Assembly (NCBI GenBank): GCA_027624135.1
Contig: JAQBXL010000005.1
Span: forward strand, 1 to 57,480
Reading direction: 5' to 3'
Source: Chloroflexota bacterium
GTDB taxonomy: Bacteria; Chloroflexota; Dehalococcoidia; Lucifugimonadales; UBA3495
DNA length: 57,480 nt
The notes below the pieces were generated by a model. It ran no database searches, was not told the DNA's origin, and saw only the letters and a list, made by a program, of their open reading frames with translations. Shown here piece after piece: positions 15,654-24,532 of the stretch (position 1 is the first letter of the stretch; each line of letters starts with the position of its first letter). The position numbers and the translations under genes are program-made.

Positions 15654-16535
15654 TCAGTCCTTGGTGCTTTCTGCGATGAGTCGGATGGTCTCAGCCAGGT
15701 CTCTGCTTTTATCCCGGCTCTCCGGGTTCTCGTCGCCCAGCGGTGTCGCGCCGATCATACGGTACATGTCGGCCACGCCCTTAAAGATGTTGGGGGTCAG
15801 TCCCAGATCGCGGAATGTCGCCTCAATCTGCTCCATCTCGCTGATCCAGCGGCGAGACTTGGCCGGCATCCCGGGTATCCAGCCTTCCATGCGCTGGACC
15901 ACCGCTGGCTGGCTGCCGGCGAATTCGGCCATCAGCTCTTGGGTGAGACCCAACTTCTCTGCCGCAATGAGCAGTTCAGCTTGCAGGGCAGTAGTACCTT
16001 TGGTCATGGCGGCATAGCACATCTTGATGCCCGACGCCCGGCCCGTTTGGGGGCCCAGATTTCGAACGTCCAGACCGAAATTGCGTAATTGTTCCAGTTC
16101 GGCCACATTGTCGCCCGACGCGTAGAGCCGAGGACTGGAACCGTTGCGGGGCGGTCCACCGATGATCGAAGCATCGACGTAACGGGCGCCTGATTGATTC
16201 AAGACACCCTCCATCTGCTTGCTCAACGTTGGAGAGATGGCGTTGCACTCGGCGAACAGCAGGTCCGTGCCGGTGGCCTTCACGGCATCGGCAATCTCCC
16301 GGCACAGTCCGGGCACCGCCTCTGACACCGTTACCGACATCAAGATGTCAGTCTGCTCGACCAGGTCATTGAGATTTGGCACATCGATGATTCCGGCCTG
16401 TTCGGAAAGTTCTTTCGTCCGGTTGCTGCGGCCTGTCAGGCAGGTGAGGACCCGAAGTTCGTGCTCCCTGAGGAGTTGACCGATGGCATGCCCCATGTCG
16501 CCGGGGCTAAGTATGGCTACAGATTCGATTGACAT
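15654..16535 (-). CDS. NAD(P)-dependent dehydrogenase, 6-phosphogluconate-dehydrogenase-like with DUF1932 domain
   Basis: A 293-residue oxidoreductase of the beta-hydroxyacid dehydrogenase superfamily. The Rossmann domain starts VAILSPGDMGHAIGQLL and continues to about residue 160 (with ADIxxSVxxxxA-like TDILMSVTVSEAVP). The substrate loop DASIIGGPPRNG and the Lys region GIKMCYAAMTKGTTAL follow. The C-terminal DUF1932-type helical domain ends the protein. Start ATG 16535 with AAGGGAG seven bases upstream. It converges on the cupin gene. Substrate unknown. Confidence 0.85.
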   Translation of the reverse strand: MSIESVAILSPGDMGHAIGQLLREHELRVLTCLTGRSNRTKELSEQAGIIDVPNLNDLVEQTDILMSVTVSEAVPGLCREIADAVKATGTDLLFAECNAISPTLSKQMEGVLNQSGARYVDASIIGGPPRNGSSPRLYASGDNVAELEQLRNFGLDVRNLGPQTGRASGIKMCYAAMTKGTTALQAELLIAAEKLGLTQELMAEFAGSQPAVVQRMEGWIPGMPAKSRRWISEMEQIEATFRDLGLTPNIFKGVADMYRMIGATPLGDENPESRDKSRDLAETIRLIAESTKD

Positions 16536-16588
16536 CACAGACTCCCTTCACCACCACTTATTGGCATATCATTTGATCCTTATATCCG

Positions 16589-17464
16589 TTAATCCGTCTC
16601 ACCCGGACTGGGCTGGCCCACGGTGGCCGGGCGGACGTTCTGAAGCGGGTTGGGCATTCGACGCGGCCTGAGATTGGTGTAGGACATGACCAAGGCGAAC
16701 ACCCCGGCCTCCACCAGAACCACGGCAGCCCCCGACGAAACATCGATGAAATAACTCACATAGATGCCAACCAAGCCGCAGGCCGCGCCCAAACCGGTTG
16801 AGAGCAGCAGCACCGTCCGGAAGCGGTCGCTGAGCATTCGCGCAGAAACGGGCGGTATGACCGTTGCCCCGGCAATAAGCAGCACTCCCAAGACCTGCAT
16901 GGAAACCACGATGGTTGCGGCCAACACCAGAGAAAACAATGTCTCCACCCAGCCGGTTGGCACCCCGTAGAACTCGGCCACCTCGCCGTCAAAGGTGGCG
17001 AACAAGAAATACTTGTACGCCACGAACAGCACGGCCACAGCCGCCAAGGTGACGACCACTATGGCCACCAGGTCGCCCACGCTGACCCCCAGGATGTTGC
17101 CAAACAGGGCTGCCTCAAAGTCCCGCGTGAATGACTTGTACCGGCTGATGAGCACGATGCCTATAGCGAAGCTGGCGGTGGTGATCACGCCAATCGCCGC
17201 GTCGGCTGCTATCTTCTTTTTCTTGGATGTGAGCGTTATCAATTGAGCGCAGAGGAATCCCCAGACGGTCGCGCCCACCAGGAAATTTATGGACAGGACA
17301 AAGCTGACCACTGCCCCACCGAGCACCGCGTGGGACAGGCCATGTCCGATGTAGGCCATCCGTTTGAGCACGATGTACACGCCAATCATGCCGCAGAGTC
17401 CGCCGACCAAGGTTGCCGCAATCAGACCCCGCACGAAGAACTGATATTCAAAAGGCTCAAACAT
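16589..17464 (-). CDS. znuB: Zinc/manganese ABC transporter permease
   Basis: ABC-3 family membrane subunit (291 residues, eight to nine helices) forming the channel for imported Zn2+ (or Mn2+). Family blocks include GLCGMIGVYIVLKRMAYIGH near the N-terminus and LLIAGATVIPPVSARMLSDR in the second half. It overlaps the end of znuC by eight bases, so the two are translationally coupled. It is the last gene of zur-znuA-znuC-znuB. Confidence 0.92.
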   Translation of the reverse strand: MFEPFEYQFFVRGLIAATLVGGLCGMIGVYIVLKRMAYIGHGLSHAVLGGAVVSFVLSINFLVGATVWGFLCAQLITLTSKKKKIAADAAIGVITTASFAIGIVLISRYKSFTRDFEAALFGNILGVSVGDLVAIVVVTLAAVAVLFVAYKYFLFATFDGEVAEFYGVPTGWVETLFSLVLAATIVVSMQVLGVLLIAGATVIPPVSARMLSDRFRTVLLLSTGLGAACGLVGIYVSYFIDVSSGAAVVLVEAGVFALVMSYTNLRPRRMPNPLQNVRPATVGQPSPGETD

Positions 17465-18428
17465 GGCTGGCCTCTTGTTCTGAATCTCCTCCTTGATTGT
17501 GAACGTGGCCCGTTTCTTCCAGCGTGACGCCGCCGGACTCTAGAACGTGGCTGGCTTCTTCTGACGGGTCTCCGCCCGGCTGGTGGACATGGACCGGCGG
17601 CATCGCCTTTTTTCCGTTGCCGTTGCCTGCGTATGAGTGTGGGCTTTCCGCCACGATGGTCATGCCGTTGTAGTGGATCACGGGCATCTCGGCGCCGTAG
17701 GTCAATCTCAAGACCTCGGTGGTTATCACTTCGGACGGCGGTCCCTCAGCCAGCACCCGTCCCGCCAGACACACGACCCAGGGGAGGTGCACGGCCACGG
17801 CGTTGATCTCGTGGGTGGTTATGATGATCGTGACGCCGTCATGATTAAGGTCATGGAGCAGGTGCATCACATCGTCCCTGGTTTTGATGTCCACTCCCGA
17901 TGTCGGCTCATCCAACAACAAAAGTTCCGGACTGCTGACCAAAGCCCGGGCCAGAAACACGCGTTGCTGCTGACCGCCCGACAACTCTCGTATGTGCCGT
18001 TCTGCCAGGCCTAGGATGCCCAACCGGCCCATCATTTCTGCGGCCAGTTCCTTGTCCTCTTTGCGGTACCACGGAAAGAGCTTGTTCTCCATGGTGCGTC
18101 CCATCATCACCACTTCTTGGACGGTGACGGGGAAGTTCCAGTCGATGGTCTCCAACTGGGGAACGTAGCCAACCCTGGGTCGTTTGCGGGAGGTGGCGAC
18201 CCCATTTACCAGAACCTCGCCCTCATAGATGTCCACCGCCCCCAAGATGGAGCGCAAGAGTGTGGTCTTTCCCGATCCACTGGGGCCGAGCAGTCCCACG
18301 AAGTCGCCCGGCATGATGCGCAGGCTGACGTCGAACAGAACCTTCTGTTTCTCGTAACCGCTGGTGACGTTCCTGAGTTCCACTATGGGCTCTCCGGGCC
18401 CTCTTTGATGTGGGAGGGGATGTAGCAT
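17457..18428 (-). CDS. znuC: Zinc ABC transporter ATP-binding protein with His-rich C-terminal tail
   Basis: ATPase subunit of the zinc importer (323 residues). Walker A is GPSGSGKTT, signature LSGGQQQR, Walker B LLLLDEPTSGVD, and switch His in TTHEINAV. The core ends near residue 260. A tail of about 60 residues adds several histidines and a degenerate internal duplication (GGDPSEEASHV later echoed by GGDSEQEASHV, and VHVH echoed by GHVH). Such tails on an ABC ATPase could buffer or sense cytosolic zinc (inference). A gap of 131 bases separates it from znuA. Confidence 0.92.
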   Translation of the reverse strand: MLHPLPHQRGPGEPIVELRNVTSGYEKQKVLFDVSLRIMPGDFVGLLGPSGSGKTTLLRSILGAVDIYEGEVLVNGVATSRKRPRVGYVPQLETIDWNFPVTVQEVVMMGRTMENKLFPWYRKEDKELAAEMMGRLGILGLAERHIRELSGGQQQRVFLARALVSSPELLLLDEPTSGVDIKTRDDVMHLLHDLNHDGVTIIITTHEINAVAVHLPWVVCLAGRVLAEGPPSEVITTEVLRLTYGAEMPVIHYNGMTIVAESPHSYAGNGNGKKAMPPVHVHQPGGDPSEEASHVLESGGVTLEETGHVHNQGGDSEQEASHV

Positions 18429-18559
18429 GGTTTATCTTTACTTGTTCCTTTGTTTATTGACCTAGCGGGGCTGGCGAACTCGCGGGGCCGGCCGTTTGGA
18501 TGATTCTCTTTTGATGCCTATGGTCGCCTATAGGTGATGGCGTAAATCTCCGTGCCTCT

Positions 18560-19579
18560 CTATTGCGGGTAGACAGCGCCACCAGGCAAGTTGCTAACGT
18601 CCAACCCGGCGACCGCGCTGGCGTCTCCTCCCAGGGCTGGGATCATCACTGTCAAATTCTGCTGCATCAGTCCCAGATATGAGTGCTCGGCGTCGCCCGG
18701 CTTTCCCGGTAGATCGTCATCTGCCAGATCGTCGACGAACCGCGCGTTGGACTCGCTCGCGATCGCCTCCAGCACGTCGCTGGGAAATACCTCTGACCCG
18801 AACACGGCCGGAAGTCCCAGGGATCTCACTTGGTCAATCAGGCGGGCCACTTCCCGAACGGACGGCTGGGAAAAATTGGAGGGCTGAACCGCGCCAATGA
18901 CCTCAAAGCCGTACTGCTTGGCGAAGTAGGCCCACGAGTCATGGTAGGTCAGCAACTTTCGGTTCTCCACTGGAACAGTTGCCACCGCGATCCTGATCGC
19001 CTCGTCCATCTGGGTCACCTTGGCTCTAAACCGATCCAGATTTTCTCCGTAATATTCGGCGTTGTCCGGATCCATCGCGGCCAATCTATCGTGGACCAAC
19101 TCGGCGTACCTCAGCCCCAGGTTCGGGTCTGGCCAGAGGTGGGGGTTGGGGTTCCCGGCGGATTCCGGAAAGGTGAAGTCAAACTGCCATTCTTCCTTGG
19201 AGACCGCCTGCTCACCCAGGGACAAGATCACAGCATCCGACCGCTTGTTGGCTTCGGCCAAAGCCAGGGTCGGCTCCTCCAGGAATAATCCATTAAATAT
19301 GATCAAGTCGGCTTGGGCCATGAGTTTGGCCATGGACGGTGTCGGCTCAAAGGTGTGAGAATTCACGCCTTCGGGAACCACACCCTGCAGCTGGATCCGC
19401 AAGCCCCCGATGTTCTCGACAATATTGGTGATTGGCGAAACCGTGCTCACCACCCTTAGGCGTTTATCTCCTTGAACTTCATCTTGAGACCGGTCGGCGG
19501 TCCCGCCTCCGCAGGCGCTGACGGCCAATGCCGCAAACAGTAGCGCCCAAAATCCGGGGCGCAGAAAGATACGCTGCAT
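18560..19579 (-). CDS. znuA: Zinc ABC transporter substrate-binding lipoprotein
   Basis: Cluster A-I metal-binding protein (339 residues) anchored by a lipoprotein signal ending AVSAC (C23). Metal-ligand positions of ZnuA/MntC proteins are visible: His in GVNSHTFEPTPS, His in NPHLWPDP, His in LLTYHDSWAYFAKQYG, and an acidic ligand in VFGSEVFPSD. The His-rich loop of enteric ZnuA is absent. It starts directly after the zur stop (no gap), so it is expressed with zur. Confidence 0.92.
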   Translation of the reverse strand: MQRIFLRPGFWALLFAALAVSACGGGTADRSQDEVQGDKRLRVVSTVSPITNIVENIGGLRIQLQGVVPEGVNSHTFEPTPSMAKLMAQADLIIFNGLFLEEPTLALAEANKRSDAVILSLGEQAVSKEEWQFDFTFPESAGNPNPHLWPDPNLGLRYAELVHDRLAAMDPDNAEYYGENLDRFRAKVTQMDEAIRIAVATVPVENRKLLTYHDSWAYFAKQYGFEVIGAVQPSNFSQPSVREVARLIDQVRSLGLPAVFGSEVFPSDVLEAIASESNARFVDDLADDDLPGKPGDAEHSYLGLMQQNLTVMIPALGGDASAVAGLDVSNLPGGAVYPQ

Positions 19580-20068
19580 CTAGTTTTGAATCTCTTTTTT
19601 GTTGGCTGCTTTATCGGATTCTTGGCATTGGGCACATACGCCACTGACCGCAAAATGCTCCAGGTCTGGCTCAAAGCCGAAGTCCTTGTTCAGGGTCTCT
19701 CGAAACTCCGCCAGGTAGTGGGGGCTGAGATTGAATGCGCCATTGCAGGCCCGGCAAACCATGTGGTGATGGTGCCCATCCGGGTCGGTCAACTCAAAGT
19801 GCAGCCGGTCACCGATGGCGACCTCAGTCACAACGCCCAATCCCTTGAACAGATGGAGGGTGCGGTAGACGGTGGCGATGTCCATGTAAGGGTAGGCCTT
19901 CTTGGCCGCCTGGTAGACCTCGTCCACGCCCATGTGGCCGCCGCCTGAAGCGCCACCAATGATGGACAGCACGATCAACCGTTGGGGGGTCAACCGGTGG
20001 CCCTTGAGACGAAGGGTCTCGATAGCTTTGTCGTGGCTTAGCATCGCTGCCTGTCGCTTGGGACTCAC
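19580..20068 (-). CDS. zur: Fur family zinc-responsive regulator
   Basis: A 162-residue Fur-fold repressor. The winged helix covers about 12-90 (RLKGHRLTPQRLIVLSII, then VYQAAKKAYPYMDIATVYRTLHLFKGLGV). The metal/dimer domain contains DPDGHHHHMVCRACNGAF and a second CxxC pair (CAQC) for structural zinc. Genomic linkage to znuACB supports Zur rather than Fur. Start GTG 20068; ATG 20044 is an alternative. The region upstream (20095-20140) is AT-rich with small palindromes such as ATTGCAAT and may hold the operator, but no clear Zur box was identified. Confidence 0.9.
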   Translation of the reverse strand: MSPKRQAAMLSHDKAIETLRLKGHRLTPQRLIVLSIIGGASGGGHMGVDEVYQAAKKAYPYMDIATVYRTLHLFKGLGVVTEVAIGDRLHFELTDPDGHHHHMVCRACNGAFNLSPHYLAEFRETLNKDFGFEPDLEHFAVSGVCAQCQESDKAANKKEIQN

Positions 20069-20222
20069 TAGGAAATCACGAGGGAAAAATAATCGTGCGA
20101 TTACATGTTATTGCAATCAGTTGCGAATACTAATTCTAGCATCAAGGTATGGAATGTCAACCAAGATTAGAGGATGTCAGGAGGAAGCGTCTGGCAGCCA
20201 GGAAACCGCCCTATACCTATTC

Positions 20223-21491
20223 CTATACCTTGACGGCGGATATCATGATTCCCGAGACCACCCTGGTGACCGCCATAGCAACGAACACAATGGGCCAGGG
20301 GCTTCCGGCCATGTCTAGCACTGCGGCAAAGATGAGCGCCTGGGCCCCGGCATATGCGTAACCGTGGGCGTCCAGCAGCCCCGAAGCCGTGCCGGACATA
20401 TGTCTTCCAGCGATGTCCACGGCCACGGTGGACATGGGAGACATGCCCATGGACAGTCCGCCGATCAGCAACAACACGGCGCCTAGCGTCACGTTAACGG
20501 GCGGCGCCAGGGCGATTCCCACCAGCACTACGGAGCTCACCGCACAGGAGAATATGACCATCGGGCGGCGGCGGCTACCCAGAAAACGATCCGAGAATAT
20601 CCCAGCCACAGGTGGGGCTATTAGGTATCCCACTGGCAACAGGATGGTGAGCAGAACGGTTGACTCGATGGACAGCCCGCCTTCTTCGAAGTAATAGATG
20701 GGCACCCAGGTGGTGAGCCCATAGCGGACCACATTCTCCAGGCCCTTCACATGGCTGGCCAGCAAGAACCGGGGATTGGACAACAGTATCTTGTAAGGCC
20801 CCAGCCCCTTCAGCCGCTCGGGGTCCACTGATTCCGGGGCGGCAGAGACTTCGTCGTCCTCCACGTACTCCGGCAGGTTTACTTCGGAGGGACGGTCGCG
20901 GGCGATGAAATAGAACGCGATGCCGAGCACAGCGATGATCAGCGGGGGATACCTAAAGGATGCCCGCCACCCCCACTCTGCGCCCACATAGCCGGAGATC
21001 CACCACATCATCACCATCGCGCCCCCGGCAGCGGTGCCAACGATACCCATGGCCAGACCCCTGTTTCTGCGGGGCCACCACTGGGAAACCATACTGATCC
21101 CCGGCGCCCAACAAGCGGCATTCACAAAGCCGGCAATGCCCCAAGGGATGGCCATCGTCACCGCCGAGGTGGCAAAACTGGTAATCACGTTGAATACGGT
21201 GGTGAGGATCGCGCCAATCATCACCCATAAGCGCAAGCCATAAGCCTCGCCCAACCGGCCGTGAACCAGATCCCCAAGGCCAAATCCCCACAGAAGCAGG
21301 GCGTTGATCAAACCGATCTCAAAATTGCTCAGCGCCAGGTCTTCTTTGACCAGAGGGGCCACGGGCCAGAAGTTGAAACGGCCCAGATAGAGGAACAGAT
21401 AGAAGCCGGCAAAAGCCAGCAGGATTCGCCACTTGAAGACGTGGTAACTGCGGGGAAGTTCCGAGAAGGGCCGGGCCTCGGAGCTGCTCAT
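20223..21491 (-). CDS. MFS transporter, organophosphate/anion-type
   Basis: A 422-residue permease with 12 predicted helices. The N-terminal pattern YLFLYLGRFNFWPVAPLVK and LINALLLWGFGLGDLVHGRL recalls the organophosphate:phosphate antiporter (GlpT/UhpT) branch. A central cytosolic loop (about 205-235; EYVEDDEVSAAPESVDPER) separates two six-helix halves. Substrate unknown. It stands between zur and the VOC gene, all on the minus strand but with sizeable gaps. Confidence 0.85.
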   Translation of the reverse strand: MSSSEARPFSELPRSYHVFKWRILLAFAGFYLFLYLGRFNFWPVAPLVKEDLALSNFEIGLINALLLWGFGLGDLVHGRLGEAYGLRLWVMIGAILTTVFNVITSFATSAVTMAIPWGIAGFVNAACWAPGISMVSQWWPRRNRGLAMGIVGTAAGGAMVMMWWISGYVGAEWGWRASFRYPPLIIAVLGIAFYFIARDRPSEVNLPEYVEDDEVSAAPESVDPERLKGLGPYKILLSNPRFLLASHVKGLENVVRYGLTTWVPIYYFEEGGLSIESTVLLTILLPVGYLIAPPVAGIFSDRFLGSRRRPMVIFSCAVSSVVLVGIALAPPVNVTLGAVLLLIGGLSMGMSPMSTVAVDIAGRHMSGTASGLLDAHGYAYAGAQALIFAAVLDMAGSPWPIVFVAMAVTRVVSGIMISAVKV

Positions 21492-21644
21492 CGGGGCGGC
21501 ACTATGCGAGCTTGGTCGGGATGATATGACAAGTGGCTATTCATATAATCTCTAAACGCGAAGGCCGAAAGCCGGGCCGACCTTCTTCCACGCGGCAGCC
21601 CGTCTTTCGGCCTGATACCGGGACACTGATGCGTCAGATTGGCG

Positions 21645-22124
21645 CTAATTGGCGGCGGGGATCCGCGCCTTGGCAATCTCTTCAAGCTCTTCGTTGGACA
21701 TGGAGAGGTCAATGACATCTCCCAGAGGCTGAGGGACTTTGTAAGGGGTCCTCACGTACAGTTCGATGCGGTTGCCCTCTGGATCGAAGAAGTACATACC
21801 GAAGGCGATTCCGTGGCTGACGATCCGGTCGATCTCGATTCCTTCTTCCAAGAGACGGGCGTGGAATTCCTTGAGGTCGTCCAGAGAAGGAACGATGAAG
21901 GATATCTGTTGAATAACCTTATCGCCGGCGTTGGTGACGCGACCCTTCATCAGCACGAACTCGTGGTGCTCGCGCTCGGGGTCGGCGCTGAGGAAGGTCA
22001 TTCCCCGCTGTTCCAACTCCTCATCCGAGATCGTGAGGCCTAGGACTCGTGTGTAGAAGTCCCGCTGTTTCATCAGGTCTTCGGCATAGATTCCGACGTG
22101 TCCCAAAGATTCGATTCTAGGCAT
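21645..22124 (-). CDS. VOC superfamily protein (glyoxalase/extradiol dioxygenase-like)
   Basis: A 159-residue metalloenzyme fold. It begins IESLGHVGIYAEDLMKQRDFYTRVLGL (metal His in GHVG). It contains EREHHEFVLMKG (second His) and ends with GIAFGMYFFDPEGNRIELYVRTP (metal Glu), the pattern of catechol 2,3-dioxygenase-like VOC proteins. ATG 22124 is the better start because GGAGG lies nine bases upstream; an earlier in-frame ATG at 22133 touches that box. Substrate unknown. Confidence 0.85.
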   Translation of the reverse strand: MPRIESLGHVGIYAEDLMKQRDFYTRVLGLTISDEELEQRGMTFLSADPEREHHEFVLMKGRVTNAGDKVIQQISFIVPSLDDLKEFHARLLEEGIEIDRIVSHGIAFGMYFFDPEGNRIELYVRTPYKVPQPLGDVIDLSMSNEELEEIAKARIPAAN

Positions 22125-22232
22125 GATTGTCATCCTCCGTCACAATATTTGCGTGTGATGTCGTAATTACCGAAAATTATACACCACTGCTTGCGCGATA
22201 GAATCATAAGAACCGGACGCGCCGCGTCTAGA

Positions 22233-23873
22233 CTACTTAGCTTTGGCTCTGCTTCCGGATTTCTTGGGCGAAGCTGCCTCAGCTAGGTCCATGGCCAGCT
22301 GGGCCAGGGTGCGAACGGGGACCCCGGTGGCGCCTCTGACCAGGTAGCCAGAGACTTTGTCTGAGGTTGAGGTGCCGGCAATGTCTAGGTGAACCCAGGC
22401 TGCGCCATCGACGAACTCGGCCAGCAGAAGTGCGGCGCTGATCGAGCCTGCCTGCCGCCCGCCGCTGTTCTTCATGTCGGCTACGTCGCTCTTGATCAGG
22501 TCTTTGTATTCATCGAACATCGGCAGTTGCCAGAATTTCTCGCCGGTCTTTTTTCCGGCGTCAATGGTCTGCTGAATCAAGGTATCGTCGTTGCCCATAA
22601 CCCCGGTGCAGGCTTTCCCCAGCGTAGTAACCATGGCCCCGGTCAGTGTCGCCACATCCACCAGTTTGGTGATGCCCTGCTCTCTGGCGTAGCAGAGCGC
22701 GTCGGCCAGCACCAACCGGCCTTCGGCGTCGGTGTTGATGACTTCTATGGTCTTGCCATTCATGGCGCGGACCACGTCTCCAGGGCGCTGGGCGGATGGT
22801 CCTGGCATGTTTTCGGTGGCGGCTATCACGGCGAGAACGTTGATCTTTGGTTTGGTCTGTCCGATGATCTGCATCGCGGCGATGACCGACGCGCCCCCGG
22901 CCATGTCACCCTTCATGGCCTCCATACCGCCGGGAGGCTTGAGGGATATTCCACCGGTGTCGAAGGTGATTCCTTTGCCGATGAGACCCAGGTTGTTCTC
23001 CGGGTTGGCGGGGTCCCCGTCGTATCTGATGACGATGAGCTTGGCCGGTTCGTCGGTGCCTTGGGCAACACCCATGAACGCACCCATGCCCATCTTCTTC
23101 ATCTCCGGGTTGTCCAGCACCTGTATCTTGAGACCCTGGTCTTTGGCAACTTTCAGCGCCGCGTCAGCCATGCGCGACGGAGTCATGTGGTTGGCTGGTT
23201 CGTTCACCATGTCGCGGGCGACTATGCACGCCTGGGCCACGGTGGAACCCAGCTTTACCCCAGCTTCGATGGACTTGGCTCTGGTCTTGTCCAACTCCAC
23301 AACGGTCAACTTCTCGAATTCCGTAGTGGATTCGCTGTAGTTGGACTGGTAGGCGCCAAACCTATAAAGACCCAGGTGGGTTCCCTCTGCGATGGCCTGG
23401 CCGGATTGCTGTGGGTCCAAGCCGCCGATACCCGCTCCGTGGGCGATGGTGACGGCCCGGGAGATTCCCTTGCGGCGCAGGAAGCGGACGACTTCAGCCG
23501 ATACCCGGCGCACCACCTGGGCATCAAACTTGTCCTTGGGACCAAGGCCGAGCACCAGCACCCTTTTGGGCTTGATCCTGCCGAATGTGTGGATCAACGT
23601 GGTCTCCCCGGTCGCGCCCTTGATCTCTCCGTCTTCGATCAACTGGGTGATTGCGCCGTCCAGAGCTTCGTCCACCGCTCCGGTTGCGCCACCGGGTTTC
23701 TTTACGCCGCGAAACAAGTTGACCACCAAGGCCGGAGTGTCGATGCCGGTTATATCCGCAGACTCTACCTTGATCTCGAGTCGACTATTCTTTGGAGTCT
23801 TGGCGGGAGTCTTGGCTGAGTTTTTTGCCTTGGTGGTTTTGGGTTTTGGCTTGGCTGTTTGAGTCGCTGCCAT
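22233..23873 (-). CDS. pepA: Leucyl aminopeptidase (M17 family)
   Basis: Cytosolic hexameric zinc/manganese aminopeptidase (546 residues, about 40 longer than usual). The signature NTDAEGRLVLADAL is intact, as are the upstream metal ligands in GKGITFDTGGISLKPP and the active-site Lys/Asp region MKGDMAGGASV. Residues 1-30 form an extra Lys/Pro/Thr/Ala-rich N-terminal tail (TAKPKPKTTKAKNSAKTPAK), resembling the tail of TopA in this window. The PepA N-domain starts near residue 31. It is downstream of and nearly abuts the P-loop kinase gene. Confidence 0.95.
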   Translation of the reverse strand: MAATQTAKPKPKTTKAKNSAKTPAKTPKNSRLEIKVESADITGIDTPALVVNLFRGVKKPGGATGAVDEALDGAITQLIEDGEIKGATGETTLIHTFGRIKPKRVLVLGLGPKDKFDAQVVRRVSAEVVRFLRRKGISRAVTIAHGAGIGGLDPQQSGQAIAEGTHLGLYRFGAYQSNYSESTTEFEKLTVVELDKTRAKSIEAGVKLGSTVAQACIVARDMVNEPANHMTPSRMADAALKVAKDQGLKIQVLDNPEMKKMGMGAFMGVAQGTDEPAKLIVIRYDGDPANPENNLGLIGKGITFDTGGISLKPPGGMEAMKGDMAGGASVIAAMQIIGQTKPKINVLAVIAATENMPGPSAQRPGDVVRAMNGKTIEVINTDAEGRLVLADALCYAREQGITKLVDVATLTGAMVTTLGKACTGVMGNDDTLIQQTIDAGKKTGEKFWQLPMFDEYKDLIKSDVADMKNSGGRQAGSISAALLLAEFVDGAAWVHLDIAGTSTSDKVSGYLVRGATGVPVRTLAQLAMDLAEAASPKKSGSRAKAK

Positions 23874-23878
23874 GAAAG

Positions 23879-24514
23879 CTATGCACCTGCTTCTGGTTTT
23901 TCGCCGGATTGGCCGCCGGATCGGGCCCAGTCAATCACCTGCTCCAGCACCGGAGCAATGCTCTTTGAAGTGTCCACCGCGTAGTGGTCCCGCCGCACCG
24001 GTTCTTCCACCGGGGCCAGGCGGGTATATATCAACCAACCGGCATCGGAGTAGGTATTGGCATGTTTTTCCGCTTTGCGCTGCTTCAAGCGGCGGCGGAC
24101 CGTATCTTGGGGAGCGGTAACATGCACCAAAGCCAGGGGTGCGCCGGTGGACGCTGAGATATTGTAGAGATAGGTCCGGAATTCTTCGTTGAGATTGGTT
24201 GCATCGAATAGGACGCTATATCCGTGGAGGAGGTATTCCTCAATCAGTTGATAGCAGGAACTGAAAACCCGGCGGTGCTCGTTGGTGGTGTACTTCGGAT
24301 GTTCAACCAACACCTTGCGAAGCCGGTCTGTCTCCAAGATCAAAAATGGGACCTGCTCGGTCAACTTGGCCGCGAAGTGGGACTTGCCCGTGCCGGGGAG
24401 GCCGCACATCGCGACCAGCAGCGGTTGTTTCGGCATGCGCGGCTGGGCGATGAACAGGTCATTGTCCAGAACCTGGCGCAGCGAGTTCACGTCTTTACTT
24501 AGTTGGTCGTCCAA
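23879..24514 (-). CDS. P-loop kinase-like ATPase (AAA_33/zeta-toxin-like fold)
   Basis: A 211-residue P-loop protein. Walker A is CGLPGTGKSHFAAKL (about 37-51). An Asp in LETDRLRK and VLFDATNLNEEFRTYL match the nucleotide-kinase-like AAA_33 family that phosphorylates small molecules or RNA/sugar ends. VRRRLKQRKAEKHAN resembles the LID Arg region. The start is TTG 24514 with AGGAAAG upstream. It sits five bases ahead of pepA. No antitoxin gene is next to it, so a toxin role is not supported. Confidence 0.75.
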   Translation of the reverse strand: MDDQLSKDVNSLRQVLDNDLFIAQPRMPKQPLLVAMCGLPGTGKSHFAAKLTEQVPFLILETDRLRKVLVEHPKYTTNEHRRVFSSCYQLIEEYLLHGYSVLFDATNLNEEFRTYLYNISASTGAPLALVHVTAPQDTVRRRLKQRKAEKHANTYSDAGWLIYTRLAPVEEPVRRDHYAVDTSKSIAPVLEQVIDWARSGGQSGEKPEAGA

Positions 24515-24532
24515 TCAGTACTTTCCTGTTCT

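Noticed and set aside
22389-23819. 476-residue plus-strand open frame opposite pepA
   Set aside because: Long antisense frame created by codon bias of pepA; His/Gly/Val-rich with no recognisable motif.
23879-24514. P-loop kinase as a zeta-type toxin of a toxin-antitoxin pair
   Set aside because: No small antitoxin gene is adjacent, and the gene sits tightly beside the housekeeping pepA.
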